From assembly GCA_035459025.1 (NCBI GenBank), contig DATHYT010000047.1, positions 1 to 64,000 of the forward strand: a stretch of 64,000 nucleotides of DNA, read 5' to 3'. A model generated the notes under the pieces. That model was given only the letters and a program-made list of their open reading frames with translations. It did not search any database and was not told the DNA's origin. Every line of letters starts with the position of its first letter. The stretch's first letter is position 1. Both the position numbers and the translations under genes were made by a program. Positions 51,652 through 59,823 of this stretch are shown piece after piece. Source of the DNA: JAABQT01 sp035459025. Lineage in GTDB: Bacteria; Pseudomonadota; Gammaproteobacteria; Burkholderiales; SG8-39.

Positions 51652-52415
51652 TCGGCGTAGCCCGGGTTCTCGCGGTCGAGCACCCGCATCATCGCCTCGA
51701 AGTACAGGCGCTCGCGCTCGGCGCGCGAGTGGCGCTCGTCCACGGGCGGCGATTGCACCTGCGCCGCGATCTCGTCCGAGAGCACTTCGAGCGGCTTGCC
51801 GGTGCCCATCGCCAGCACCTGCGCGCGGCAGACGCGCTCGAGCTTGTAGATGCGCCGATAGGCCTGCGCGACCGTGTCGCCCACGACCAGCACGCCGTGG
51901 TTCTTCATGAACAGCACGTGCTTGTCGCCGATCAGGCGCGCGAGGCGCTCGCCCTCCTCGACGAAGTCCGCCGTGCCCGCATAGGTGTCGTCGTAGGCGA
52001 CGTGGCCGTGGAAGTAGGCCGCGGTCTGGCTCGCGGGGAGCAGGCGGTTCTCCTTGAGCATGTTGAGCGCGAGCGCCCAGGTCTGGTGCGTGTGCAGCAC
52101 GACGCGCGCCCCGGTCAGGCGATGGATCGGCGCGTGGATGCACTGCGCGGAGAGCTCGACCACGCCCTCGCCTTCGAGCGTCCGGCCGGACTCGTCGAAC
52201 ACGATCATGTCGCTCGCCCTGGCCTCGGACCAGTGCAGGCCGAAGGGCAGGATCAGGTAGCGGTCCGTCGCGCCGGGGACGGTCACGGTGAAGTGGTTGT
52301 CGATCCCCTCCTCCAGCTCGTGCAGCACGGCCAGGCGGTGCGCCGCGGCGAGATGGATCTTCGCCTCGCGCACGGGATCGGCGGCGCGGCGGGCGGTCAG
52401 CGAATGGATGGTCAT
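51648..52415 (-). CDS. class II aldolase/adducin family protein
   Basis: A 255-residue protein. The zinc-site histidines are in VLHTHQTWA and the later KNHGVLVVGD. The usual substrates are sugar phosphates or hydroxy acids; the exact one is unknown. It is divergent from the panE-like gene, with only 23 bases between start codons. Confidence 0.88.
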   Translation of the reverse strand: MTIHSLTARRAADPVREAKIHLAAAHRLAVLHELEEGIDNHFTVTVPGATDRYLILPFGLHWSEARASDMIVFDESGRTLEGEGVVELSAQCIHAPIHRLTGARVVLHTHQTWALALNMLKENRLLPASQTAAYFHGHVAYDDTYAGTADFVEEGERLARLIGDKHVLFMKNHGVLVVGDTVAQAYRRIYKLERVCRAQVLAMGTGKPLEVLSDEIAAQVQSPPVDERHSRAERERLYFEAMMRVLDRENPGYAD

Positions 52416-52421
52416 CGGTCC

Positions 52422-52431
52422 AGTATATATT
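52422..52431. promoter_or_regulatory. bidirectional -10 island AGTATATATT
   Basis: Backward TATACT (52427-52422) ends six bases before the aldolase ATG at 52415. Forward TATATT (52426-52431) ends seven bases before the ATG at 52439. The two boxes overlap by two bases; neither gene has a ribosome site. Confidence 0.55.
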
Positions 52432-52438
52432 GGCGCCG

Positions 52439-53377
52439 ATGGCTGAAGGCGAGTCGATCGAGGTCGCGGTGCTCGGGGCGGGCGCGGTGGGCTGCTACTA
52501 CGGCGGCATGCTGGCGCGCGCCGGGCATGCGGTGACGCTCATCGGCCGGCCGGTCCACGTCGCGGCGTTCGCGGCGCGGGGCCTGCGCTTCGAGGGCCTG
52601 AAGTTCGACGAGCAGGTTGCGGTCGGGGCGAGCACCGAGGCATCCGCGGTCCGCGGGTGCCGCGTGGTCCTGTTCTGCGTCAAGTCCACCGACACGGAAA
52701 GCGCGGCCGAGCAGATGGCGCCGCACCTCGACGCCGGCGCGCTCGTCGTGAACCTGCAGAACGGCGTGGACAACACCGAGCGCATCGCGGCGCGCATCGC
52801 GCAGCCGGTCATCCCCGCGGTGGTCTACGTGGCCACCGAGATGGCGGGCCCGGGCCACCTGAAGCACCACGGGCGCGGCGACCTCGTCGTCGGCGAGCTC
52901 GGCGCGAAGCTCCCGGCGGGTGCGCTGGCGCAGGTGAAGCGCTGGTTCGAGGCCGCCGGCGTCCCGGTCGCGATCTCCGGCAACGTGGCCGGGGAGCTGT
53001 GGGCGAAGCTGGTCGTGAACTGCGCCTACAACGCGCTCTCCGCCATCTCGCAGCTGCCCTACGGCAAGATGATCGAGGGCCCGGGCATTCGCGACGTGAT
53101 GCGCGAGGTCGTCGAGGAAACGCTCGCCGTCGCCAGGGCGAGCGGCGTCACCATGGCGCCGGACATCCTGGAACGCACCTACAGGATCGCCGAGGCGATG
53201 CCCGCGCAGTACTCCTCCACCGCGCAGGATCTCGCGCGCGGCAAGCCGACCGAGATCGAGCACTTGAACGGGTTCGTCGCGCGCCGCGGCGCTTCGCTGG
53301 GCGTGCCCACGCCCGCGAACCGCACGCTCGCCGCCCTGGTGCGGCTGCTCGAGTCCAAGCCGCTCAAGCCGGCGTGA
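52439..53377 (+). CDS. panE: ketopantoate reductase family protein
   Basis: A 312-residue protein: NADPH loop GAGAVGCYYGG, FCVKSTDT, the LQNGVDN motif and the helical C-terminal domain with the catalytic Lys in GELWAKLVVN. It may be the pantothenate enzyme or one of the many paralogues acting on other 2-oxo acids. Its 3' end overlaps the convergent monooxygenase gene. Confidence 0.85.
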   Translation: MAEGESIEVAVLGAGAVGCYYGGMLARAGHAVTLIGRPVHVAAFAARGLRFEGLKFDEQVAVGASTEASAVRGCRVVLFCVKSTDTESAAEQMAPHLDAGALVVNLQNGVDNTERIAARIAQPVIPAVVYVATEMAGPGHLKHHGRGDLVVGELGAKLPAGALAQVKRWFEAAGVPVAISGNVAGELWAKLVVNCAYNALSAISQLPYGKMIEGPGIRDVMREVVEETLAVARASGVTMAPDILERTYRIAEAMPAQYSSTAQDLARGKPTEIEHLNGFVARRGASLGVPTPANRTLAALVRLLESKPLKPA

Positions 53378-53672
53378 GAATGTGGATCACGCGGCCGGCG
53401 ATCATGTCCTTCACCTTCGCCGCGTAGGCCGCCATGTGGGGCGCGGCGGCGTGCGCCTTGAGCGCGTCCATGCTTTCCCACTTCTCGATGGCGACGAAGG
53501 TGTCGGGCCCGTACTTGGTCTGCATCTGCGGCGCGGGGTCCGCGTCGACGGCGGGGCCGTATTCGATGCAGCCTTTCTCAGCGCGCACCGCGGGCACGTT
53601 GGCGCGAAAGTGCGCCAGGATCTCCTCGCGCTTGCCGGGCTTGGCGGTGATGACGGCGATGACGTGGATCAT
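53364..53672 (-). CDS. antibiotic biosynthesis monooxygenase (ABM) domain protein
   Basis: A 102-residue dimeric ferredoxin-like protein with the ABM pattern: an initial MIHVIAVITAKPGK strand, CIEYGP in the middle and YEKWES-like FVAIEKWES. Such proteins oxidise quinols or have unknown roles. It follows the NHL-propeller gene by 14 bases on the same strand. Confidence 0.87.
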   Translation of the reverse strand: MIHVIAVITAKPGKREEILAHFRANVPAVRAEKGCIEYGPAVDADPAPQMQTKYGPDTFVAIEKWESMDALKAHAAAPHMAAYAAKVKDMIAGRVIHILTPA

Positions 53673-53686
53673 GCGTTCTCCCTTGT

Positions 53687-54649
53687 TCAGGCGACCTTGG
53701 TGAGTTTCTGCAGCGAGCGCAGGCCTTTCGGGATGCCGCGCTCCGGATACAGACGCGGAAATTCAGTGTAGCTCACCTCGCCGACATAGATGTCGCCGCG
53801 CGAGTCCACCGCGAGGCCGTGCGGCGCGATGAACTTTCCGGTCTCCAGTCCCGGGCCCTGCTCGCCGCCCAGGCGCGCGACGAGCCTGCCCTCGGGGTCG
53901 ACGATCGACAGGCGCGGCCCGAGGTTGGGATGGTCGCGGTTGATGTTCATGCCGGGGCCGAGCTCGCCGATGATGAACTGCAGCTGCTTCCCGCGGCAGC
54001 AGTACAGGCCGCAGGGCCGGTGCATGTTGTTCCACTGCGTCTCGTACCTGCCGCGGGCGTCGAACACCTGCACGCGATGGTTCTCGCGGTCGGCGACGTA
54101 CACCCAGCCTTCGGCGTCGGTGACGATGTTGTGCACCACGTTGAACTGACCGGGGTCCGAGCCCGGCTCGCCCCAGGAGAGCAGGAGCTTCCCGTCGGGC
54201 GAGTACTTGTGCACCTTGGCGTTGCCGTAGCCGTCGCTCACGTAGATCTCGCCCTCGGGCGAGAGCGCGGTATGCGTGCAGCGGTGAAAGGGCTTGCCGC
54301 TCATGAACGGCGCGGGCTTGCCCGGCACGCCCAGCTCGAGGAGCACCCTGCCCTCGGGCGTGCACTTGCGCACGAAGTGCCCGCCATCGTCGGTGAGATA
54401 GAGCGTGTCGTCGACGTCGATGTGCAGGCCGTGCGCGCGCGGGTAGCTGCCCTCGCCCCAGGAGCGCAGGAAGTTGCCGTCGCGATCGAACACCATCATC
54501 GGGTGCTCGCCGCGATTGAAGACGTAGACCTGGTCCCTGCGGTCGCAGGCGACCGCCGCCACGTCCTTGAACTCCCAGCCCGCGGGCAGCTTCGCCCAGT
54601 TCTCCACCACGCGGTAGCGGTGCTCGCCGCTGCCCAATACCGTCATCAT
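53687..54649 (-). CDS. NHL-repeat beta-propeller protein
   Basis: A 320-residue protein made of NHL-like repeats (HGLHIDVDDTLYLTD and VYVADRENHRVQVF are clear units), probably six blades. No signal peptide is visible. Related to peptidylglycine amidating lyase-like domains, but the enzyme residues are not assigned. Two adjacent ATG codons (54649, 54646) could start it. Confidence 0.82.
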   Translation of the reverse strand: MMTVLGSGEHRYRVVENWAKLPAGWEFKDVAAVACDRRDQVYVFNRGEHPMMVFDRDGNFLRSWGEGSYPRAHGLHIDVDDTLYLTDDGGHFVRKCTPEGRVLLELGVPGKPAPFMSGKPFHRCTHTALSPEGEIYVSDGYGNAKVHKYSPDGKLLLSWGEPGSDPGQFNVVHNIVTDAEGWVYVADRENHRVQVFDARGRYETQWNNMHRPCGLYCCRGKQLQFIIGELGPGMNINRDHPNLGPRLSIVDPEGRLVARLGGEQGPGLETGKFIAPHGLAVDSRGDIYVGEVSYTEFPRLYPERGIPKGLRSLQKLTKVA

Positions 54650-54660
54650 CCACCGTCCTT

Positions 54661-54719
54661 TAAATGGGGACAGACCTCATTATTCCGCAGAGCGAAAAAA
54701 TGAGGTCTGTCCCCATTTA
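54661..54719. repeat. perfect 21-bp inverted repeat with 17-base loop
   Basis: The arms are 54661-54681 and 54699-54719, exact reverse complements that contain GGGGACAGACC. The loop is AT-rich, including a run of A. The right arm supplies the stop codon (TAA) of the gamma-glutamyltranspeptidase gene. The form resembles REP/BIME-type or transposase-associated repeats of proteobacteria; no transposase gene is nearby. Confidence 0.8.
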
Positions 54720-56447
54720 CCAAGCCATCGCGAACGCGGGAAAGCATTCGGCCTTCGAGCCCCGCGGGTCGCAGCCGGCTTCGATCAGGCCGCTTTGCTC
54801 GTCGAATGCGGCGCACGAGACGAACCCTTCGGTCCAGTCGGGCGCCACGTCCAGATCATGGCCGCGCCGGCGCAGCTCGTCCAGCACTTGGGCGCCGAAG
54901 CGCGGCTCGATGCGCACGCGGTTTGGCTCGCTCGCATGCGGGGCGAAGAACCCCGGTGTGTGCTCGGAGGACAGCCGCGGCGCCTCGATCGCCTCGGGAA
55001 TCGACATGCCGAACACCGCGCGGCACAGGTAGAACTGCAGCAGCCACTGCCCCTGGTTGTCGCCGCCCATGGTGCCGAACGCCATCCAGGGCTTGCCGTT
55101 CCTGAACGCCATCGACGGCGTCAGCGTGGTGCGCGGGCGCTTGCCGGGAGCGACCACGTTCGGGTGGTGTGCGGGCTCCAGGTAGAAGGTCATCATGCGC
55201 GTCGAAAGCGGAAAGCCGAGCGGCTCGATCACTTCCGCCGACGAGATCCACGCGCCGCTCGGCGTGAACGAAGCCATGTTGCCCTTGGCGTCCACCGCAT
55301 CGACGTGCACCGTGCCCGGGCCCCAGTCCTTGGGCGTGAGCTTCTCGGCCTCGGGCAGGAGCGCGGCGTTGTTCCACGCGCCGCCCGGGCGCAGCTCCAG
55401 GCTCGCGCGCTGCATGTCGATGAGCGCCGCGCGCTTCTTCGCGTAGCCGGGCGAGAGCAGCGTCTGCTCGGGCACCTTCGCCATAGCCGGGTCGCCGTAG
55501 TACTGCTCACGGTCGGCGTAGGCGAGCTTCATCGCCTCCACCAGCAGGTGGCAGTAGTCGGGCGTGCCGAAGCCGATCTTTTTCAGGTCGAACTGCTGCA
55601 TCAGCGCGAGCGTTTGCAGCTCGGCGGGTCCCTGCGACCAGTAGCCGGTCTTGTAGAGCTCGGTGTCGCCCACGCGCAGCGACACCGGCGCCTCGATGCG
55701 CGTCTCGAAGGCGGCGAGGTCCGCGCGCCCGAGCAGGCCGTCGTGCGCCTTCGAGAACTTCGCGATCTCGGCGGCGATCTCGCCCTGGTAGAAAGCCTGC
55801 AGCGGATCCTTCGCCGCGGCGAGGTACTCGAAGCTGCGCGCGAGCGCCGGGTTGCGGAACAGCGCGCCCACCTCGGGCACGGGCAGGTAGAGCCTGGCGC
55901 TCCCCGGCCACTCGGCCTCGAAGCGCGCCTGCATCGGCGCGATGCCGTACTTGTGCTGGTTGCGCAGGCCCTCGGACACCGGAAAGCCGTTCTGCGCCAG
56001 CTCGATCGCCGGCGCGAGCACCTCAGCGAGCGGCAGCGTGCCCCACTCACGCAGCGCGGTCACCAGCGCACCGAAGGCGGCGGGCACACCCGCGGCAAGG
56101 ATGCCTGCGTCCGGGATGTCCGTGAAACCGCGCGCGCGAAACGCGTCGGGCGTCGCCTTCGCCGGCGCCGCCATGTTGCCGTTCACCGCGATCACCCGCG
56201 ATTCGCCCGCGAGCCTCACGAGCAGCGGGCATTCGCCGCCGATCGTATGCATCTGCGCGTTGACGACGCCTTCGACGAAACTCGCCGCTACCGCGGCGTC
56301 GATGGCGTTGCCGCCCGCCTTCAGCACGTCGGCGCCGGCGCTGGCCGAAAGGTTGCTGTTCGAAGCCACGGCGCCGCGCGTGCCCATGAGCCGCGGGTGG
56401 AAGGTGCGCGCCTCGGTGGGCAGGATGCGGTAGGCGCGCCGGCTCAT
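54717..56447 (-). CDS. ggt: gamma-glutamyltranspeptidase family protein
   Basis: A 576-residue Ntn-hydrolase of normal length. The autocatalytic site is in GPGTVHVDAVDAKGNM with Thr as the nucleophile, and a GGNAIDAAVAA motif lies at the N-terminal part. No signal peptide follows the ATG at 56447, so it may be cytoplasmic and act on other gamma-glutamyl or acylated substrates. The stop codon lies within an inverted repeat. Confidence 0.88.
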   Translation of the reverse strand: MSRRAYRILPTEARTFHPRLMGTRGAVASNSNLSASAGADVLKAGGNAIDAAVAASFVEGVVNAQMHTIGGECPLLVRLAGESRVIAVNGNMAAPAKATPDAFRARGFTDIPDAGILAAGVPAAFGALVTALREWGTLPLAEVLAPAIELAQNGFPVSEGLRNQHKYGIAPMQARFEAEWPGSARLYLPVPEVGALFRNPALARSFEYLAAAKDPLQAFYQGEIAAEIAKFSKAHDGLLGRADLAAFETRIEAPVSLRVGDTELYKTGYWSQGPAELQTLALMQQFDLKKIGFGTPDYCHLLVEAMKLAYADREQYYGDPAMAKVPEQTLLSPGYAKKRAALIDMQRASLELRPGGAWNNAALLPEAEKLTPKDWGPGTVHVDAVDAKGNMASFTPSGAWISSAEVIEPLGFPLSTRMMTFYLEPAHHPNVVAPGKRPRTTLTPSMAFRNGKPWMAFGTMGGDNQGQWLLQFYLCRAVFGMSIPEAIEAPRLSSEHTPGFFAPHASEPNRVRIEPRFGAQVLDELRRRGHDLDVAPDWTEGFVSCAAFDEQSGLIEAGCDPRGSKAECFPAFAMAW

Positions 56448-56455
56448 CGTCGCCG

Positions 56456-56462
56456 TAGAATA
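56456..56462. promoter_or_regulatory. bidirectional -10 island TAGAATA
   Basis: Forward TAGAAT (56456-56461) ends six bases before the ATG at 56468. Backward TATTCT (56462-56457) ends nine bases before the ATG at 56447. The two boxes share five bases, and the two start codons are 20 bases apart. Confidence 0.5.
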
Positions 56463-56467
56463 GCCGA

Positions 56468-56677
56468 ATGCTCGCGCTGGAATGGATCGCCGAACGCAAA
56501 ATCGAGGAGGCCGTTTCGCGCGGCGAGCTCGACCGGCTGCCGAACGCCGGCCGGCCGCTCGACCTCTACGAGGATCCGCTGGTGCCGCCCGAGATGCGCA
56601 TGGCAAAGCGCATCCTCGGCAATGCGGAAGTGTCGCTCGAGGAGATCTTCACCGAGCTGCGTAACCGCCGGCGCTAG
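56468..56677 (+). CDS. DUF1992 (DnaJC28-conserved) domain protein
   Basis: A 69-residue protein that is just the DUF1992 domain: IAERKIEEAVSRGELD, LPNAGRPLDL and a basic C terminus. Its function in bacteria is unknown. It ends on a CTAG shared with the sulfatase gene. Confidence 0.85.
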   Translation: MLALEWIAERKIEEAVSRGELDRLPNAGRPLDLYEDPLVPPEMRMAKRILGNAEVSLEEIFTELRNRRR

Positions 56678-57957
56678 CCGGGTTGCGCCACCTCGGCGCG
56701 CGTATAGGGAATGCTGAACGCCGCGTCCGGCGGAATCGGCGGAATCGACTTCTCCCAGGCTTCGTACTTGGCGCGCAGCTCGGCAAGGCGCGCCGGCTCG
56801 CGCTTGGCGTAGTTGGCGCGCTCGCGCGCATCGACCGCGAGGTTGAACAGGAACTCGCCGTCCTCGCTCGCGAAGTACTTCCAGTCGCCCGAGCGCACCG
56901 CGCGCTGCGCCCGGTACTTCATGCGCCAGAAGAGGTCGCGCGCGAACGGCGCGCCCGGCTCTGCCAGCACTTTGAGCAGGCTCAGCCCGTCGAGCGGATA
57001 GTCGGGATGCGCCTTCACGCCCGCCGCCTCGAGGAAGGTCGCCACCCAATCCATGGTGATCGCGTGCTGCGCCGTGACGCCGCCCGCCTTCACGCGCGCG
57101 GGCCAGCGCACGATGTAAGGCACGCGGATGCCGCCCTCGAGCAGGTCCATCTTCTTGCCGACCAGCGGCCACGCGTCGGAGAAGCGCTCGCCGCCGTTGT
57201 CGCTGGTGAAGACGACGAGCGTGTTCCGGGGATCGGGCAGCGCGGCGAGCACCTGGCCGATGCCCTCGTCCATGTGGTGGATCATCTTCTGGTACACGGC
57301 GAGCGAGCCGCCGTCGGTATGCCAGATCTTCTCGATGCGCTTCGCCTCGGCCTCGTCCGCGCGCGTCTCCCACGGCCAATGCGGCGCGCTGTAGTGCAGC
57401 GACAGGAGGAAAGGCGCCCTGGCGTTCTTCACGTACCGCACGGCGCGCTCGGACAGGAGGTCGGTCATGTAGCCCTGGCGGTGGATCTCCTTCTCGCCCT
57501 CCCACAGGTCGTGCACGCCCGCGGTGTCGCAATGCGTGAAGTAGTCGAAGCCGCCCGAGAGCGAGCCGAAGAATTCCTGGTAGCCGCTTCTCAGCGGATG
57601 GAAGTTCGGCGGATAGCCCAGGTGCCACTTGCCGACGAGCGCCGTGGCGTAGCCCGCATCGCCGAGGAGCGAGGCGAGCGTCGGGTGCGCGGGCGGCAGC
57701 CCGAGCACCGGATCGCCGCGCTTTCTTCCCGAGATCGGCTCGTCGGCGCCGCCCCGCAGTCGATGCTGCCAGCGCCCGGTGGCGAGCGCGAAGCGCGTCG
57801 GCGAGCATACCGACGAATTCGCGTAGCCCTCGGTGAAGCGCAGGCCCTCGGCCGCCATGCGATCGAGCACCGGCGAGCAGCCGGAGCGAGCGCCGTAGCA
57901 GCCGAGGTCGGCGTAGCCGAGGTCGTCGGCGAGGATGAAGATGAAGCTGGGCCGCAT
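56674..57957 (-). CDS. sulfatase (arylsulfatase family)
   Basis: A 427-residue sulfatase. The formylglycine motif CSPTR has Cys51. Metal-binding residues are in LADDLGYADLG at the start and TSDNGGE in the middle. GKWHLGY supplies the active-site Lys-His pair. No signal peptide is visible, which is unusual because most such enzymes are exported. It leads into the otnC/otnK run on the same strand and order. Confidence 0.9.
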   Translation of the reverse strand: MRPSFIFILADDLGYADLGCYGARSGCSPVLDRMAAEGLRFTEGYANSSVCSPTRFALATGRWQHRLRGGADEPISGRKRGDPVLGLPPAHPTLASLLGDAGYATALVGKWHLGYPPNFHPLRSGYQEFFGSLSGGFDYFTHCDTAGVHDLWEGEKEIHRQGYMTDLLSERAVRYVKNARAPFLLSLHYSAPHWPWETRADEAEAKRIEKIWHTDGGSLAVYQKMIHHMDEGIGQVLAALPDPRNTLVVFTSDNGGERFSDAWPLVGKKMDLLEGGIRVPYIVRWPARVKAGGVTAQHAITMDWVATFLEAAGVKAHPDYPLDGLSLLKVLAEPGAPFARDLFWRMKYRAQRAVRSGDWKYFASEDGEFLFNLAVDARERANYAKREPARLAELRAKYEAWEKSIPPIPPDAAFSIPYTRAEVAQPG

Positions 57958-57969
57958 TTTCGCCGCGCG

Positions 57970-58602
57970 TCAGCTCGGAAAGTGCGCCTCGAGATCGGCG
58001 ATCTGCGCCGCCTCGAGCGGCCGCGCGTCGCGCCCGGTGAGCAGGAGGTGGAGCTTGGCCGTCTCCTCCATCTCCTCGGCGTTGTACACCGCGTCCTCGA
58101 GCGACTTTCCCGCCACCACCGGCCCGTGGTTGGCGAGGAGCACCGCGTGATGCTTCCGCGCCTTCTCGCGCACCGCTTGCGCGAGCGCGCGGTCGCCCGG
58201 CCGGTAGTACGGCACGAGCGGCAGCTTGCCGATGCGCATCACGTAGTACGCGGTGAGCGGTGGCAGCACGTTCGCAGCGTCGGCATGCCGCAGGCAGGAC
58301 ACGGCGACGCAGTGCGTGCAATGCAGGTGCACGATGCCCTGGGCGCTCGCGCGCTCCTCGTACATCGCCAGATGGAGAAAGCCCTCCTTCGAGGGCTTGT
58401 CGCCCGAGACGTGCTTGCCCGCCTTGTCGAGCTTCGCGATCTTCGCCGGGTCGAGCCGCCCCAGGCACGAGTTGGTCGGCGTTACCAGCAGCCCGTCGGG
58501 CAGGCGCACGGAGAGGTTGCCGGAGCTGCCGTGCGCGTAGCCGCGCGCGTACAGCGACTGCCCGAACATGACGAGCTGCTCGCGCAGCTGGTTCTCGGTC
58601 AT
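57970..58602 (-). CDS. otnC: 3-oxo-tetronate 4-phosphate decarboxylase (class II aldolase fold)
   Basis: A 210-residue class II aldolase-fold protein: GNLSVRLPDG, zinc histidines in VHLHCTHC and the ANHGPVVAG motif. Its coupling by ATGA to an OtnK-like kinase gene points to the tetronate pathway, in which OtnC decarboxylates 3-oxo-tetronate 4-phosphate to dihydroxyacetone phosphate. Confidence 0.87.
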   Translation of the reverse strand: MTENQLREQLVMFGQSLYARGYAHGSSGNLSVRLPDGLLVTPTNSCLGRLDPAKIAKLDKAGKHVSGDKPSKEGFLHLAMYEERASAQGIVHLHCTHCVAVSCLRHADAANVLPPLTAYYVMRIGKLPLVPYYRPGDRALAQAVREKARKHHAVLLANHGPVVAGKSLEDAVYNAEEMEETAKLHLLLTGRDARPLEAAQIADLEAHFPS

Positions 58603-59813
58603 GCGAGCACCTCGAACGCCCTGGTGAAGAAGTCCGGGCCGCCGAAGTTGCCCGACTTCAGCGCGAGCAGCATCGGCTTGCCGCCGAGCGCCGCGGTCCA
58701 GGGCACGCCGGGCGCGATCTCCGGCCCGATGGCGAGCGCCTTGACGCCCAGTGCCTCGGCCACCGCGCCCGAGGTTTCGCCGCCCGCCACCACGAAGCGG
58801 CGCACGCCCGCGGCGGCGAGGCCCTTTGCCAGCGCGCGGAACGCCTGCTCGATCGCATCCGCCCGCCCCTCGGCGCGCGCCGAGGGCGGCGCGGACGTGT
58901 AGATCAGCACCGGACCTGCGCCGAGCTTCGGCTTCGCCCACGCGAGTGCCGCCTCGACGTCGAGCCGCGCCGGATCGAGGTGCAGCGACGGGAATTTCGC
59001 GCGCGCGGCTTCCACCTGCGCGAGCGTCGCCTCCGAGCAGCTGCCCGAGAGGATCGCCGCCGCCCCGTCGACTTTGGGCAGCGCAGCGCCCGTGGCTTTC
59101 TTCGCGCCTTTCGCCAGCGCCCGCGCGATGCCCATGGCCAGACCCGCACCGCCGATCGAGAGCTTCATGCCGGCGCAGGCTTCCCCGGCCGCGACCAGGT
59201 GCTCGTCGCGAATCGCGTCGACGATCGCATAGCGGCAGCCCTCGGCGCGCAGCGCCTCGCAGCGCGCCTGCACCGCCGCGGCGCCCGCTTCCACCGCCGC
59301 GAAATCCACCAGCCCGACGCGCCCCTTGGTCTGCGCGCCCATCACGCGCACCAGGTTCGAGTCGGTCATCGGCGTGAGCGGATGGTTACGCATGCCCGAT
59401 TCGGCGAGCGGCACCGCGCCGACGAACAGGTTGCCCAGGTACACCGTGCGCTGGTTGCGCGGATAGGCAGGCGTCGCCAGGGCGAACTCCCGGCCGAGCG
59501 CCGCAAGCAGCGCGTCGGCCACCGGGCCGATGTTGCCGCGCGGCGTCGAATCGAAGGTCGAGCACACCTTGAAGTAGATATGGCTCGCCATCGCGCCGCG
59601 CAGCCAGGCGAGCGCGCGCAGCGACCACTCGACCGCTTCCTCGGGAGGATTGGTGCGCGACTTCAGCGCCACCACCACCGCGTCGGCGTCCGGCGCTTCG
59701 AGCTTCGCATCGGGCACGCCGTTCACCTGCACCACCGACAGGCCCTCGCGCGCGAGCGTCACGCCGAGGTCGGTGGCGCCGGTCAGGTCGTCCGCGATGC
59801 AGCCGAGGAGCAT
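58599..59813 (-). CDS. otnK: 3-oxo-tetronate kinase (four-carbon acid sugar kinase)
   Basis: A 404-residue DUF1537 kinase. The N-terminal motif ADDLTGATDLGV, the FKVCSTFDSTPRGN segment and the C-terminal nucleotide loop GGETSGAVAEALG with LKSGNFGG are all present. It phosphorylates 3-oxo-tetronate, upstream of OtnC. No tetronate dehydrogenase (LtnD) or isomerase (OtnI) is seen here; the adjacent Gfo/Idh gene might fill the oxidation step. Confidence 0.9.
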   Translation of the reverse strand: MLLGCIADDLTGATDLGVTLAREGLSVVQVNGVPDAKLEAPDADAVVVALKSRTNPPEEAVEWSLRALAWLRGAMASHIYFKVCSTFDSTPRGNIGPVADALLAALGREFALATPAYPRNQRTVYLGNLFVGAVPLAESGMRNHPLTPMTDSNLVRVMGAQTKGRVGLVDFAAVEAGAAAVQARCEALRAEGCRYAIVDAIRDEHLVAAGEACAGMKLSIGGAGLAMGIARALAKGAKKATGAALPKVDGAAAILSGSCSEATLAQVEAARAKFPSLHLDPARLDVEAALAWAKPKLGAGPVLIYTSAPPSARAEGRADAIEQAFRALAKGLAAAGVRRFVVAGGETSGAVAEALGVKALAIGPEIAPGVPWTAALGGKPMLLALKSGNFGGPDFFTRAFEVLA

Positions 59814-59823
59814 GACGCGCAAT

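Noticed and set aside
54664..55032. 122-codon plus-strand frame starting inside the inverted repeat
   Set aside because: Its first residues come from the repeat and loop, and the rest is antisense to the gamma-glutamyltranspeptidase gene.
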